A stretch of DNA of 64,000 nucleotides from assembly GCF_000981385.1 (NCBI RefSeq), contig NZ_LATZ01000130.1, positions 83,360 to 147,359 on the forward strand, given 5' to 3'. Numbering within the stretch: the stretch's first letter is position 1; the number at the start of each line of letters is the position of its first letter. Positions 52,795 through 61,201 of this stretch are shown here, piece after piece. The translations under genes were made by a program, and so were the position numbers. The notes under the pieces are model-generated. The model was not told where the DNA came from. It was given only the letters and a program-made list of their open reading frames with translations, and did no database searches. The DNA is from Bacillus sp. SA1-12. GTDB lineage: Bacteria > Bacillota > Bacilli > Bacillales > Bacillaceae.

Positions 52795-54645
52795 TTGACA
52801 GTAAAACGTAATGATCCGTGTCCTTGCGGCAGCGGAAAAAAATATAAGAAATGCTGCTTAAATCAAGCAAACGTCGTTCAAATCCAAGAAGTAAAGGAAG
52901 AACGTTTTCTCCAAAGCAAGCACCTGCTTGTGTTAAAGTTAAGAGATTTTATGACAAAAAAAGTATCTGCAACTCAATATTACCAGCTGCAAGCCGAATT
53001 TAACAAACGTACGCTTCATGCCATTAAGGGATCGTATGAAACCGGCTTTTTTGAATTTTGGCTGTTTTTCTTCCATCGTTTTGAAAACGGACTCCGCGGC
53101 ATCGAATGGTTTAACCAAGAGTCACGCCTGACAGAAGAAGAAACACAAATGGCGAAAACATGGGAAGAGCTAACACCTAAATTCGTCCAAGCTGTTAATA
53201 AAGACGAGGAGATCATTGTCTTTGAAGATTTGGATACGAAAGAGCAATACCGCGTACCTATATTAAAGGACACGGATCCTGCATTTATTCCTTGGTATGG
53301 CACATTTGCCCTGCTTGAACCGTTTAATGATTCCTTCTATTTTAATGGTGTGCGTATCTTTGAAGATCCTAATAGCCTTAGCAGAGCCATGAAAAAGGTT
53401 GAAGAGTTAATGGATTCAACAAAGCAAAGCCGTGAGCAGGTCTTGAATGATTACTTCCCGGAAATTCTAGCATCCCTTGTCACGGATCAGGAAGCTGATC
53501 GTCAAGAAACGAGAGACATTCATGATTATTTACTGCACTACAAAGTGGAAAATGATGCAGCTGTAACTAGCTTTTTACAAAGCTATGAACAATTTATCAT
53601 TGATACATGGGAAGAAAAGAAAAAGCTATGCAGCTGGATTGACAGCTGGTATTCCTATACAGATACAGAAGTTTCAGGTCCGGTTCTTATCGCTGAGATC
53701 TACGGAAAGATCTTTTTAGAAAATGGCGATTTACAGTTTACAAGCTTGGATTCTGCCCGTGTAGAGGAATTCAAACAGATGATTAAAAGCTTGCTTGACC
53801 TGAAAGCTTTGACATTTATCGAAGAAAAAACAAAGACCTTCTCCATTCCTGTCCAAGCGGAAATCAGAGATATGGTCTTGTCTTTAGAGCCTGACACACC
53901 ACCATACTTTGGCCTTTACGCACAGCATGACATTCGTTTAGAATTCGATAAACCTATCCGACAATTTAACGGATTATCGATTAAAGAATTAATGGATGAA
54001 GGAAGAGTCGAAGAGGCGGAGCTTTGGCTGAAGCAAATGGAATACAATACGTATCAAGGAGTTAAACAACAATATAAAGAAGCGACCGCTACGGCTGACT
54101 ATAATTCAATTCGCAGAGAACTAGGCCTCCCGCTCTCTCCGTTTGTAACAGGCGGTGAAGCACGAAAATCACAGATTGAAAAGCTGGATGCTGCTAATCG
54201 CGATGAAGGAACAAAAGCTGTTAATAAAGAGGACATTCCTTACTATGAACAGCTAGGTTTCACACCTGATTCGATTAATAATTTCTATGCTGAGGATTTC
54301 ATTACCTTCTTTAGGGAAAAAACAGAAGGAAAATCTGAAAATACGATTCGAAAATACCGAAGCAGCTTAGAAGACTTACGACTCATTCTTGAGCAATCAA
54401 ACATGACAAGCTGGGATAACTGTGACCAAGCTTTTTGGAAACGCGTTTTCACAAAGGATTTCACTGGTTTATATGAAATCTTAACGAAAACAGCAATTAA
54501 GGATTTCATCAGCACAACGAAGGCAATTGCCAAATGGCTTGATCAACAGCAGAAATCAACGTCTTTATCAAAAACAGTCGTGAAGGTAACGAAGGAAACG
54601 GAAGAGGAATTGCTTCGTTCTCTTGAGACAAGTGTGACTGTATGA
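52795..54645 (+). CDS. SEC-C zinc-motif protein
   Basis: This protein has 616 residues from a TTG at 52795: AGGTGATC, which pairs with the 16S rRNA end, lies just before it. A GTG at 52786 in the same frame has no ribosome site. The N-terminus KRNDPCPCGSGKKYKKCCL is a SEC-C zinc knuckle (CPC and CC ligands) as in SecA tails. The middle is helical and unrecognised. Near residue 500, NFYAEDFITFFREKTEGKSENTIRKYRSSLEDLRLILEQ resembles the SAM-like N-terminal core-binding fold of tyrosine recombinases, but no catalytic domain follows. Function is unknown. Confidence 0.82.
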   Translation: MTVKRNDPCPCGSGKKYKKCCLNQANVVQIQEVKEERFLQSKHLLVLKLRDFMTKKVSATQYYQLQAEFNKRTLHAIKGSYETGFFEFWLFFFHRFENGLRGIEWFNQESRLTEEETQMAKTWEELTPKFVQAVNKDEEIIVFEDLDTKEQYRVPILKDTDPAFIPWYGTFALLEPFNDSFYFNGVRIFEDPNSLSRAMKKVEELMDSTKQSREQVLNDYFPEILASLVTDQEADRQETRDIHDYLLHYKVENDAAVTSFLQSYEQFIIDTWEEKKKLCSWIDSWYSYTDTEVSGPVLIAEIYGKIFLENGDLQFTSLDSARVEEFKQMIKSLLDLKALTFIEEKTKTFSIPVQAEIRDMVLSLEPDTPPYFGLYAQHDIRLEFDKPIRQFNGLSIKELMDEGRVEEAELWLKQMEYNTYQGVKQQYKEATATADYNSIRRELGLPLSPFVTGGEARKSQIEKLDAANRDEGTKAVNKEDIPYYEQLGFTPDSINNFYAEDFITFFREKTEGKSENTIRKYRSSLEDLRLILEQSNMTSWDNCDQAFWKRVFTKDFTGLYEILTKTAIKDFISTTKAIAKWLDQQQKSTSLSKTVVKVTKETEEELLRSLETSVTV

Positions 54646-54693
54646 TAGGAAAGGGTCTAATTCTTGTTTAATGATTAAGACCAAGTCAAAATG

Positions 54694-54737
54694 AAAGAGA
54701 GATACCTATTAGTCATGTATAATATGTACCTCTCTTT
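54694..54737 (+). terminator. Terminator of the SEC-C gene
   Basis: AAAGAGAGATAC and GTACCTCTCTTT pair with one mismatch, followed by TTTTTC. Confidence 0.85.
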
Positions 54738-55035
54738 TTTTTCTTGATGAACATTCGCTGCCATTTGTTCAAAAGGCTTACGTTAATATTTCTATTGAGT
54801 ATCAAAAACACTTGTAACTGTAAACTAAAGATTATGGCAAAAATATTATTCCAAAGGTAATTTTCCTTTGATAAAACTGTCTGAGACTTTGATATATCCA
54901 ACCACAACAAGCAAACCCAAACACCATAAATGGAATAATTTAATTTCTCACTACTCCAATTTGTATCAATAAAACTATAAAAGAACAGAAGAAGAAAGTA
55001 TAAGTTCCAATTACGAATTTAGTCTCAGTTTTCAT
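54713..55035 (-). pseudogene. Possible decayed small membrane protein gene
   Basis: Two minus-strand frames join into one hydrophobic protein. From an ATG at 55035 comes MKTETKFVIGTYTFFFCSFI, which stops at RN. A +1 frame carries on as DTNWSSEKLNYSIYGVWVC, LLWLDISKSQTVL and a further hydrophobic stretch to 54713. It reads better as one gene with a shift near 54980 than as two. The remainder of the 614-bp gap (54646-55259) shows only the SEC-C terminator and AT-rich sequence. Confidence 0.3.
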
Positions 55036-55259
55036 ATCATGCCTAATTTTTTTGTTATTATCAAAATTATAACTATAAAATAAAATCCCACTCCCACTCT
55101 TATTAAACGATCCTGCTTACGTTATTGAAGAAGATACTAAAGGGGTATGCCTACAAATCTAGTCAGCATAAGCGATGTTATTGGTATTTAAAAAGGATCT
55201 CCAACCGAAGATCCTACAAACTGGTATATTAATTAATGCACCCTATAATTTAATAAAAG

Positions 55260-55712
55260 CTACTTTACTTCTAAAACGAATGCATAAAAAGCATCTCCAT
55301 GAGATAGGTTCTCTTCCTTTTCATCCATCCACCATACACCATAAGAATAATAATAAACCCCTTTTTGTGTAGGTGCGGAAAAACCATTTTCTTTAACCAA
55401 GATTTCATTTTCATTCTTTTCATTAATCTGTATAAGATGGAATTCATTTGGTTTTGGTTCATAGTCCATTATAAAAAATATTTTCTCACCAGGAATTACT
55501 TTAATAGGTTCTTTTCCCTTTAAAAGATCAACAGGTCCAGCCGTATCAGCACATACACCTTTCCAACAATAAGTGCCAAGTTTTGTTTCATACTTTTCAT
55601 TACCAATTTTTATATATACCTCTGGAGGTTTTTCTCCTGACATTCCCTCTTTTGAACAACCCATAATGGTAAGACCAAAAAGAACTACTAATATAAAAAG
55701 AAATTTGTTCAT
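55260..55712 (-). CDS. Lipoprotein of unknown function
   Basis: This protein has 150 residues with signal and lipobox LTIMGCSK (Cys at residue 19). The mature part has CWKGVCADTAGP with two Cys that may pair, and PVDLLKGKEPIKVIPGEKIFFIMDYEPKP, a beta-rich pattern. It ends VYYYSYGVWWMDEKEENLSHGDAFYAFVLEVK. Bacillus genomes carry many such orphan lipoproteins. AAGGGGGTTATTT precedes the ATG. Confidence 0.8.
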   Translation of the reverse strand: MNKFLFILVVLFGLTIMGCSKEGMSGEKPPEVYIKIGNEKYETKLGTYCWKGVCADTAGPVDLLKGKEPIKVIPGEKIFFIMDYEPKPNEFHLIQINEKNENEILVKENGFSAPTQKGVYYYSYGVWWMDEKEENLSHGDAFYAFVLEVK

Positions 55713-55806
55713 AAATAACCCCCTTTATGGTTAGAGACGTATAAAATGACAAAAAGGTTACTCATATAGTTATTAAATTAAACTCCCCGTTCATTGAAAA
55801 AGAAAA

Positions 55807-55835
55807 ATGCCTTGCTCCTTATTGAAGCAAAGCAC
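55807..55835 (-). terminator. Terminator after the frameshifted small membrane gene
   Basis: GTGCTTTGCT and AGCAAGGCAT arms pair with one wobble; TTTTTCTTTTTC follows on the minus strand. Confidence 0.75.
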
Positions 55836-55851
55836 CCGTTTGTTTAAAAAG

Positions 55852-55982
55852 TTACTCTTTCTTTATTATTAAGAATACACCCAGTACAGCAATTCCAATT
55901 AACAAAATTAGAACATATATCGGTATTCCCAACCAGCTAAAACCGCCTGAAATATTAAAAAATATCCTATTGCTTCTTTCAT
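55852..55982 (-). pseudogene. 43-residue membrane peptide gene with a 1-base shift in a T run
   Basis: An ATG at 55982 with GGGGGGATTTTT before it gives MKEAIGYF and stops after 24 codons. If the T6 run near 55960 had one more T, the frame would read on as FNISGGFSWLGIPIYVL, then ILLIGIAVLGVFLIIKKE and stop at 55852, directly before a terminator. The intact product would be a single-helix membrane peptide of 43 residues. It is a slip in a homopolymer, so it may be a base-call error as well as a real mutation. Confidence 0.55.
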
Positions 55983-56199
55983 AAAAATCCCCCCTTGAAT
56001 AAAGTGTTCCTGTAAAGTCTATAAACACCCTTACTATTTCTGATTACTGTTGTATTATAGTTACCAAGTTAATTAGTTGCGAAAGACTATAAATCTAAGC
56101 AATATAAAAAAGCTAGAAAATAATCAATTATCCTCTTTATTTTACTATAAAAATCCAATGACTTATTGAAGTAACCTGCCCCTTTTGTTGAACAAAAAA

Positions 56200-56222
56200 G
56201 CTCCTTATGTTGACTAAGGAAC
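56200..56222 (-). terminator. Terminator of a truncated gene
   Basis: GTTCCTTA and TAAGGAGC arms pair with one mismatch; TTTTTTG follows on the minus strand, right after the orphan fragment stop at 56226. Confidence 0.75.
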
Positions 56223-56225
56223 TAG

Positions 56226-56335
56226 TTATTTTGGATTCTGATTATTTAAAAACTCCTCTATTTTACTACCTAACTTTGAACTATCAATCCCTCTTCTTAC
56301 TGTTGCTTGATAATAAAGTTGTTTAAAATGGCCAC
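56226..56335 (-). pseudogene. Orphan C-terminal gene fragment
   Basis: The minus-strand frame reads HFKQLYYQATVRRGIDSSKL, then GSKIEEFLNNQNPK and stop, followed at once by a terminator, as at the end of a real gene. There is no start codon or upstream gene part: the terminator of the MFS cassette lies directly upstream. The break coincides with a 20-bp direct repeat. I do not recognise the protein. Confidence 0.45.
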
Positions 56336-56398
56336 TAAAAAAGCAGAAAACCCGGCCTATGATATGGGCCGGGTCGGAAATAAAGTTGTTTAAAATGG
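56312..56398. repeat. 20-bp direct repeat flanking the MFS terminator
   Basis: AATAAAGTTGTTTAAAATGG occurs at 56312-56331 and again, identical, at 56379-56398, 67 bp apart. The hairpin of the MFS gene lies between the two copies. Confidence 0.9.
56350..56374 (-). terminator. Terminator of the MFS gene
   Basis: ACCCGGCC and GGCCGGGT pair perfectly with a 9-nt loop; TTTCTGCTTTTTT follows on the minus strand. It is GC-richer than the other terminators here, like the cassette it ends. Confidence 0.88.
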
Positions 56399-56452
56399 TT
56401 GAACTAACGTTTTTCGTTAGCTTAGAAAGTGTGGATTACTCAACTGTGCTCC

Positions 56453-57670
56453 TCAATCAATGAGATTTTCCTTCCTTAATCTCGAAAACTCCGTCGCATA
56501 ATACGCCATGGCGATGGCCGGTAAGGCGATTCCGACAAGCAGTGCCGCCTCCCAGCCCCCCGTTGCGTAAGCCCATCCCCCTGCCGCTGAGCCGATAGCG
56601 CCCCCTAAAAAGAATATGGCCATATACAAACCGTTAAGCCTACTGCGAAATTCCGCTCCTAAAGAGAAAATCACCCGCTGCCCGAGAACCATGTTGGCTG
56701 AAACCCCCATGTCAAGTAAAATCGCCGCAACTACGAGGATGGGGACTGCGAGTGCAGAACTTGATGGAACCAGCAAGGGAAGCAGCCCGGAAAAGAGGAC
56801 GATGGCCAATGCCCATCCCGTAGCCGGGCGAACCCATCCACGGTCTGCCATACGGCCCGCCGCTGGAGCCACAATTGCCCCCATTACCCCGACTAATGCG
56901 AACAGAGCGACCTCCTTCTGAGTGAAATAGAACGGCGGACTTGTCAATACCAACGGAACTGTAGTCCAAAACAAACTGAACGTTCCGAATACACAAGCAT
57001 GATAAATTGCCCTCCGGCGCAATGCCGGTGTCGCCTTCAGCAGATGCAGCATGGAGTGCAGCAGCTCCGGGTAAGCAGTAGCGGTCGAAGGCTTCCTTGA
57101 GGGTAGTGCCTTTGCCAATACAAGAGCCAGCGCGAAAATCAATGCTGCGGAGATGAAATATATGGCGCGCCAGCCCATATACTCCGCCACCAAGCTTGAA
57201 ATGGGACGCGCGAGCATAATCCCCAGTAGTAGCCCGCTCATGACGTTGCCCACATTGCGACCGCGCACGGCTTCAGGTGAAAGATGAGCCGCATACGGCA
57301 CAAGGATTTGTGCTGCTACGGAACCTACTCCGATCACGAGTGAAGCGGTGAGGAACAGGATGGCGCTTTTGATTACAGCGGCAATTGTCAAAACGGCGGC
57401 TGTAAGGAGCAATGATGAAAGGATCAACTTACGATTTTCCAGGATGTCTCCCAACGGTACGATAAATAACAAGCCGATCCCGTAGCCGACTTGAGTCAAC
57501 GTAACGATGAGTGCGGCAGCCCCGGAGGAGAGCCCGATGGTCGAACCGATCGAGCCTATCAATGGTTGAGCATAATAAAGATTTGCCGCTATGATACCGC
57601 AAGCGGCTGCCAGGATAAAAATCAGCGATGGCGAAACCGATTTTTCCGTTGGAATGGAAGCTGAATGCAT
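56453..57670 (-). CDS. MFS drug/metabolite exporter
   Basis: This protein has 405 residues from the ATG at 57670 (AAAGGGGACTTTCT before it); the frame runs 19 codons back across the operator. Twelve helices are seen. ANLYYAQPLIGSIGSTIGLS and TQVGYGIGLLFIVPLGDILENRKLI (motif A) are typical of DHA-type exporters. Base use is clearly richer in G and C than in the neighbours, which points to transfer. It lies behind a TetR gene, with the same operator before both, so a toxic substrate probably relieves repression. The substrate is unknown. Confidence 0.9.
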   Translation of the reverse strand: MHSASIPTEKSVSPSLIFILAAACGIIAANLYYAQPLIGSIGSTIGLSSGAAALIVTLTQVGYGIGLLFIVPLGDILENRKLILSSLLLTAAVLTIAAVIKSAILFLTASLVIGVGSVAAQILVPYAAHLSPEAVRGRNVGNVMSGLLLGIMLARPISSLVAEYMGWRAIYFISAALIFALALVLAKALPSRKPSTATAYPELLHSMLHLLKATPALRRRAIYHACVFGTFSLFWTTVPLVLTSPPFYFTQKEVALFALVGVMGAIVAPAAGRMADRGWVRPATGWALAIVLFSGLLPLLVPSSSALAVPILVVAAILLDMGVSANMVLGQRVIFSLGAEFRSRLNGLYMAIFFLGGAIGSAAGGWAYATGGWEAALLVGIALPAIAMAYYATEFSRLRKENLID

Positions 57671-57698
57671 AGAAAGTCCCCTTTGCTCACCAGAAATT

Positions 57699-57720
57699 TT
57701 CCGGAATAGTCGTTCCGGAA
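57699..57720. promoter_or_regulatory. TetR-family operator before the MFS gene
   Basis: On the minus strand TTCCGGAACGA and CTATTCCGGAA follow each other. It has the same layout as the site at 58355-58376 (TTCTGGAACGA then TAAGTCCAGTA), lies 29 bp before the MFS start, and is imperfectly symmetrical about its centre. Confidence 0.7.
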
Positions 57721-57741
57721 TGTGCAAAAAAAAAAAATGTT

Positions 57742-58317
57742 TTATAGCATTTCCATCACCATGTCTATCATCTGCTGCATCTTGCTGCGGTCACCCTGCA
57801 CCTTCGCAACGATATTTATACTATGATTCAGGTTTGAGAGCAGATAAGATAAAGTCTTGATATCTTTCTCAGGCATGATTTCTCCCGTCTCCTGACCTTT
57901 GCGCAGCAGCTCGTAGAAGGATTTCTCCAACTCGTCAAACCGCTCCCTGATCAACGCATTCAGTTGCTCATCTGGCGAATCCATGCCGACTGCTGCATTA
58001 GTAATGAGACAGCCCTTCGGCGACTCGCCGTCCAAGGCAGAATCGATGTGTATCTCGAAGTACTGCCGGATTCCCGATTTTGCGGATGTCGCATTGACGA
58101 GGATGTCCCGTTTTGCTTGCTTCCACTTCTTGTACCAGTTGATCGCCTCGATATAAAGCGTTTGTTTGTCCCCGAACGTTTCGTACAGACTTGATCTGCT
58201 AAGATCCATAGCTTCCAGCAAATCTGGAATGCTTGCCGCTTTGTAGCCCTTCTTCCAAAAAACGAGCATCGCTTTATGAAGCACCGCTTCTTTATCAAAC
58301 TCTTTGTAGCGTCCCAT
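57742..58317 (-). CDS. TetR/AcrR-family repressor
   Basis: This protein has 191 residues. The N-terminal domain GRYKEFDKEAVLHKAMLVFWKKGYKAASIPDLLEAMDLSRSSLYETFGDKQTLYIEAI is a TetR helix-turn-helix, with YETFGDK the usual end of the recognition helix. The C-terminal part, with GCLITNAAVGMDSPDEQLNALIRERFDELEKSFYELLRKGQ, resembles the TetR_C domain of AcrR-like proteins. It is GC-rich like the MFS gene. Two matching operators suggest it represses itself and the exporter. Confidence 0.92.
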   Translation of the reverse strand: MGRYKEFDKEAVLHKAMLVFWKKGYKAASIPDLLEAMDLSRSSLYETFGDKQTLYIEAINWYKKWKQAKRDILVNATSAKSGIRQYFEIHIDSALDGESPKGCLITNAAVGMDSPDEQLNALIRERFDELEKSFYELLRKGQETGEIMPEKDIKTLSYLLSNLNHSINIVAKVQGDRSKMQQMIDMVMEML

Positions 58318-58354
58318 GGTTCTCCCTCCGTTTCCGTAGGTACAGTATATACTT

Positions 58355-58376
58355 TTCTGGAACGATAAGTCCAGTA
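58355..58376. promoter_or_regulatory. TetR-family operator before the tetR gene
   Basis: The plus strand reads TTCTGGAACGA followed by TAAGTCCAGTA, with CTGGA and TCCAG as inverted arms 8 bp apart. On the minus strand it falls between a TGGACT -35-like and a TATACT -10-like element, 38 bp before the start codon. Confidence 0.7.
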
Positions 58377-58528
58377 TATTCTGCAGGTATGAAAGTTAGC
58401 TCAGGCTGGGATAAGATGGATTACAGACTTTTAAGTGAAATTAGTGGACCCTCTGCTTTTCGATCACCACTTTCTAAAGAATAGCATTTGCTAGGTATTA
58501 GAGTAATCTGCCCGTTCGTATTATAAGG

Positions 58529-58786
58529 TTAGCCAGAATAGTAAATAGGTTCCATCCACGCTTCGATGTTTTCTACTTGAAAATTTAGCATCACAGATTG
58601 TTCTTCTGGAAAATAATTACTACTCTCTTTAAACAAAGAAAAGATTGTTTTGTTGTCAGCATCTGGCTTAATGACAGTACCATTCCACTCATCCATCGAT
58701 ATACCTAGAGCTTCTTTATACCAATTTTTTAATTAATCAACATCTTTTGTTCTCCAAAAAACCCCACCGAAACCTTTAATTTTCAT
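58529..58786 (-). pseudogene. VOC-family (glyoxalase fold) protein, broken
   Basis: The frame from the ATG at 58786 reads MKIKGFGGVFWRTKDVD, a TAA stop, then LKNWYKEALGISMDEWNGTV and on to VMLNFQVENIEAWMEPIYYSG at 58529. This is the first beta-alpha-beta module of a VOC protein with an in-frame stop at codon 18 and loss of the second module, since about 85 codons remain where the family has 120-150. The rest of 58318-59086 holds the operator at its start, the terminator near 59000 and AT-rich DNA. Confidence 0.75.
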
Positions 58787-58988
58787 AGTCTTAACCTCCA
58801 ATTAGATACAAACAAAATAGTTATTGTTAAACGATCTGCACTTTAGTGTAACCAAATAAAGAGCTGCCGTTATTACTTTTTACTAAACTTAAGCTCTCCT
58901 CTACTTTAAGTACATTTCTTCACAATTTTTTATGAATCAATTAAGTTACCAAGAGTTTTATTAGAAAATGGACCAATACACGAAAAAA

Positions 58989-59013
58989 GGCACATTCCTA
59001 AATAAACGCGCCC
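58989..59013 (-). terminator. Terminator of the phosphotransferase gene
   Basis: GGGCGC and GTGCC arms form a modest hairpin followed on the minus strand by TTTTTTCG, 70 bp after the stop. Confidence 0.5.
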
Positions 59014-59086
59014 TTTTGTTTAATGATGCAGCATTGACTCGATCAGATAATCGAATATCATTTACAATTATTTATTAAAGTAAATA

Positions 59087-60076
59087 CTATACATTCCCTA
59101 ACATGGACTCTAATTCTTTTTGATTTTCCGATAGCCACAGCATTTCCTTTGCAAAACGTTCTGGAGGTCCGCTATGCTGATCCATGCTTGAATTTATCCA
59201 CCAAGTACTTTCCATAAACCATAACATTTTTAAAGAGCTGATTATAAAACCTTTCTCAAGTAAACGTTGCTCACTATACCCTTCTATAAAAGCCTGAACA
59301 AGAGAAACATTAAAGTTATTTTCATCTAAGGCTCCAGATATAACAGCTCTTGCAACATCAAGCTGTGGATAGTCATATTTCATTCTATCAAAATCTAAAA
59401 CAGCAGCTATTTTTTTCTCTTCAAACAATAAATTGTCTACCCAGAGATCACGGTGAGCCCAACCAGTTTCATTAAGATTAAAATCTCCTAAATGTATCGT
59501 TTCTGTTACTTTATACTGTGTTTCTAATATCGGTAACAAATGCGATTTGCCAGTATTATTTGCATGATTCCAAACAGATTCCCAATGAGTTAAACGCGCC
59601 TCACGACTTGGGGGGATAAATTCAGGGTAGCTCTTAACCCTAAGTGTACCGTCATTTAACAATTGATGCATATACCCTGTTACTCGTCCTAAATCACACA
59701 TTTGATGAACATTTAATTTTCCTGGAGGAATAACAGTTCCATTACAGTACTCCATTAGCATAAAAAGTTCTCCATTCTCCGATTCAATAAGATACTGACC
59801 CTCATGAGAATAAAGCTTAGGGCATGGAAGACCTCTATTATGTAATCGCATTTGTTGAGAGAAGACTAGTAATAGTTCTTCACAGTTATACAGTTTGTAT
59901 CTTTCCTTGTTGTATTGCTTGATGAAAAAAACACCAGTATCTGTTGTTATTTTCCACTTTAAATTTAACCAACCGCGTTTTATAGGTGCAGCATCTAATA
60001 CCTTAAATCCAAAATAACGATTACAAGTATTCATTAGGTCGTTTAATACCATTTCTTCTGTTAATACAAAATCCAT
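59087..60076 (-). CDS. APH/CotS-type phosphotransferase
   Basis: This protein has 329 residues with a kinase-like fold. FFIKQYNKERYKL carries the ATP-contact Lys, WAHRDLWVDNLLF (about residue 208) is the catalytic loop with Asp and Asn, and AVLDFDRMKYDYPQLDVARAV holds the metal-binding Asp. These are the marks of the aminoglycoside phosphotransferase/choline kinase clan, which includes spore coat proteins of the CotS type. GAGGAGATGAAGC precedes the ATG. The substrate cannot be told; true aminoglycoside resistance is not implied. Confidence 0.88.
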   Translation of the reverse strand: MDFVLTEEMVLNDLMNTCNRYFGFKVLDAAPIKRGWLNLKWKITTDTGVFFIKQYNKERYKLYNCEELLLVFSQQMRLHNRGLPCPKLYSHEGQYLIESENGELFMLMEYCNGTVIPPGKLNVHQMCDLGRVTGYMHQLLNDGTLRVKSYPEFIPPSREARLTHWESVWNHANNTGKSHLLPILETQYKVTETIHLGDFNLNETGWAHRDLWVDNLLFEEKKIAAVLDFDRMKYDYPQLDVARAVISGALDENNFNVSLVQAFIEGYSEQRLLEKGFIISSLKMLWFMESTWWINSSMDQHSGPPERFAKEMLWLSENQKELESMLGNV

Positions 60077-60242
60077 GCTTCATCTCCTCGAATTTCTTTT
60101 CACTTCTAAATACACATGATTAGCCATCAATGAACCCAGAAAAAGGAAAAAACATCTTTCTTACTTGGTAGTTGAAAAAAGTTCTCCTAACCTTAGCGCC
60201 AAGTAAATATCAAGTTTATTGCGAAAAAATAGCTTCCCGCAT

Positions 60243-61022
60243 TTATTCTAGAGGGATGGGATTGGTTCCAATTACGATCGTAGCGTCCAGTTCATCATAG
60301 TGTGTCAACTGAGGTATTAGCCCGTATTGGGAAAAGATTTCAAAGGTCTGAGGTGCCTGCATTTCGCTCGTCTCTACTAATAGATGTCCTCCCGGAGCTA
60401 GCCAGAGGGATGCTTCTTCTGCCACTCTTCTCTGAATATCCAGTCCGTCATCTCCTCCATCAAGCGCAACCTTTGGTTCATGTAGACGTGCATCTTGTGG
60501 GAGCAGTTTGATTGCATCGGTAGGTACGTATGGTGCGTTTGCTACTAGGATGTCGACTTTTCCACGCAGCTTGACTGGTAGTGGCTCATAGAGGTCACCT
60601 TCAAATACATGACCACCTAGACTAGTAACATTGCGGAGGGCACAGCGCGCCGCAGTTGGGTCGATGTCGACTGCATACAACTCAATCCACCCCAGAGTTT
60701 TGGCTATCGCGACACCCACACCGCCAGTACCGCAGCAAAGGTCAACCACTATGGCTCCAGGTTTAGATAAGGCCACTGCCTTTTGTACGAGAAACTCAGT
60801 ACGGCGGCGGGGGACGAAGACTCCTGGGTCTACTGCTATCCTGATGCCGCAGAACTCCGCCCAACCGAGGATATGTTCAAGGGGGGTACCAGTTATTCGA
60901 AGATTGACAATAGTGGAGAGAGCATCCAATGTCCGTGCCTCAGTAATAAGAAGCTGAGTCTCTTCTTCTGCAAAAACACAACCGGCATTTCGAAGTCTCT
61001 CGATTATACTTTTTTTCATTTT
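60243..61022 (-). CDS. PrmC-related methyltransferase (NAPY type)
   Basis: This protein has 259 residues from the ATG at 61022, where the family usually begins (MKKSIIERLRNAGCVFAEEE). The frame runs back to 61133, but neither start has a clear ribosome site. The helical N-domain is followed by GTPLEHILGWAEFCGIRIAV and VFVPRRRTEFLVQKA. SAM motif I is VVDLCCGTGGVGVAIAK. The catalytic motif is NAPYVPTD, not NPPY as in PrmC/HemK. This matches a PrmC-related family of unknown substrate that I know mainly from actinobacteria. Codons are richer in G and C than in the neighbours, so transfer is likely. Confidence 0.85.
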   Translation of the reverse strand, partial: KMKKSIIERLRNAGCVFAEEETQLLITEARTLDALSTIVNLRITGTPLEHILGWAEFCGIRIAVDPGVFVPRRRTEFLVQKAVALSKPGAIVVDLCCGTGGVGVAIAKTLGWIELYAVDIDPTAARCALRNVTSLGGHVFEGDLYEPLPVKLRGKVDILVANAPYVPTDAIKLLPQDARLHEPKVALDGGDDGLDIQRRVAEEASLWLAPGGHLLVETSEMQAPQTFEIFSQYGLIPQLTHYDELDATIVIGTNPIPLE

Positions 61023-61151
61023 GTCATCAATATAAAAATTAATTTGCTTTCCTATAGATATCACCCAATCTTTAACGGTTGTTATAGGTAATTCGTTAAA
61101 AATTGGAAAAGTCCTTCTTAAACTATTCTGCATCGTTAGTCGAATAAAAAA

Positions 61152-61176
61152 TGCTTTGCTACTTATTATGCAAAGC
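61152..61176 (-). terminator. Terminator of the small membrane protein gene
   Basis: GGCTTTGC and GCAAAGCA arms pair; TTTTTTATTCG follows on the minus strand. Confidence 0.8.
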
Positions 61177-61201
61177 CCTTCTTTAATTTAAATACACATC
61201 A

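Noticed and set aside
55175..55372. Open frame of 65 codons on the plus strand
   Set aside because: It is antisense to the lipoprotein gene 3' end, with no ribosome site.
59087..60076. Aminoglycoside resistance gene
   Set aside because: Only the general fold and catalytic loop are seen; the clan includes choline kinases and spore coat proteins, so resistance cannot be claimed.
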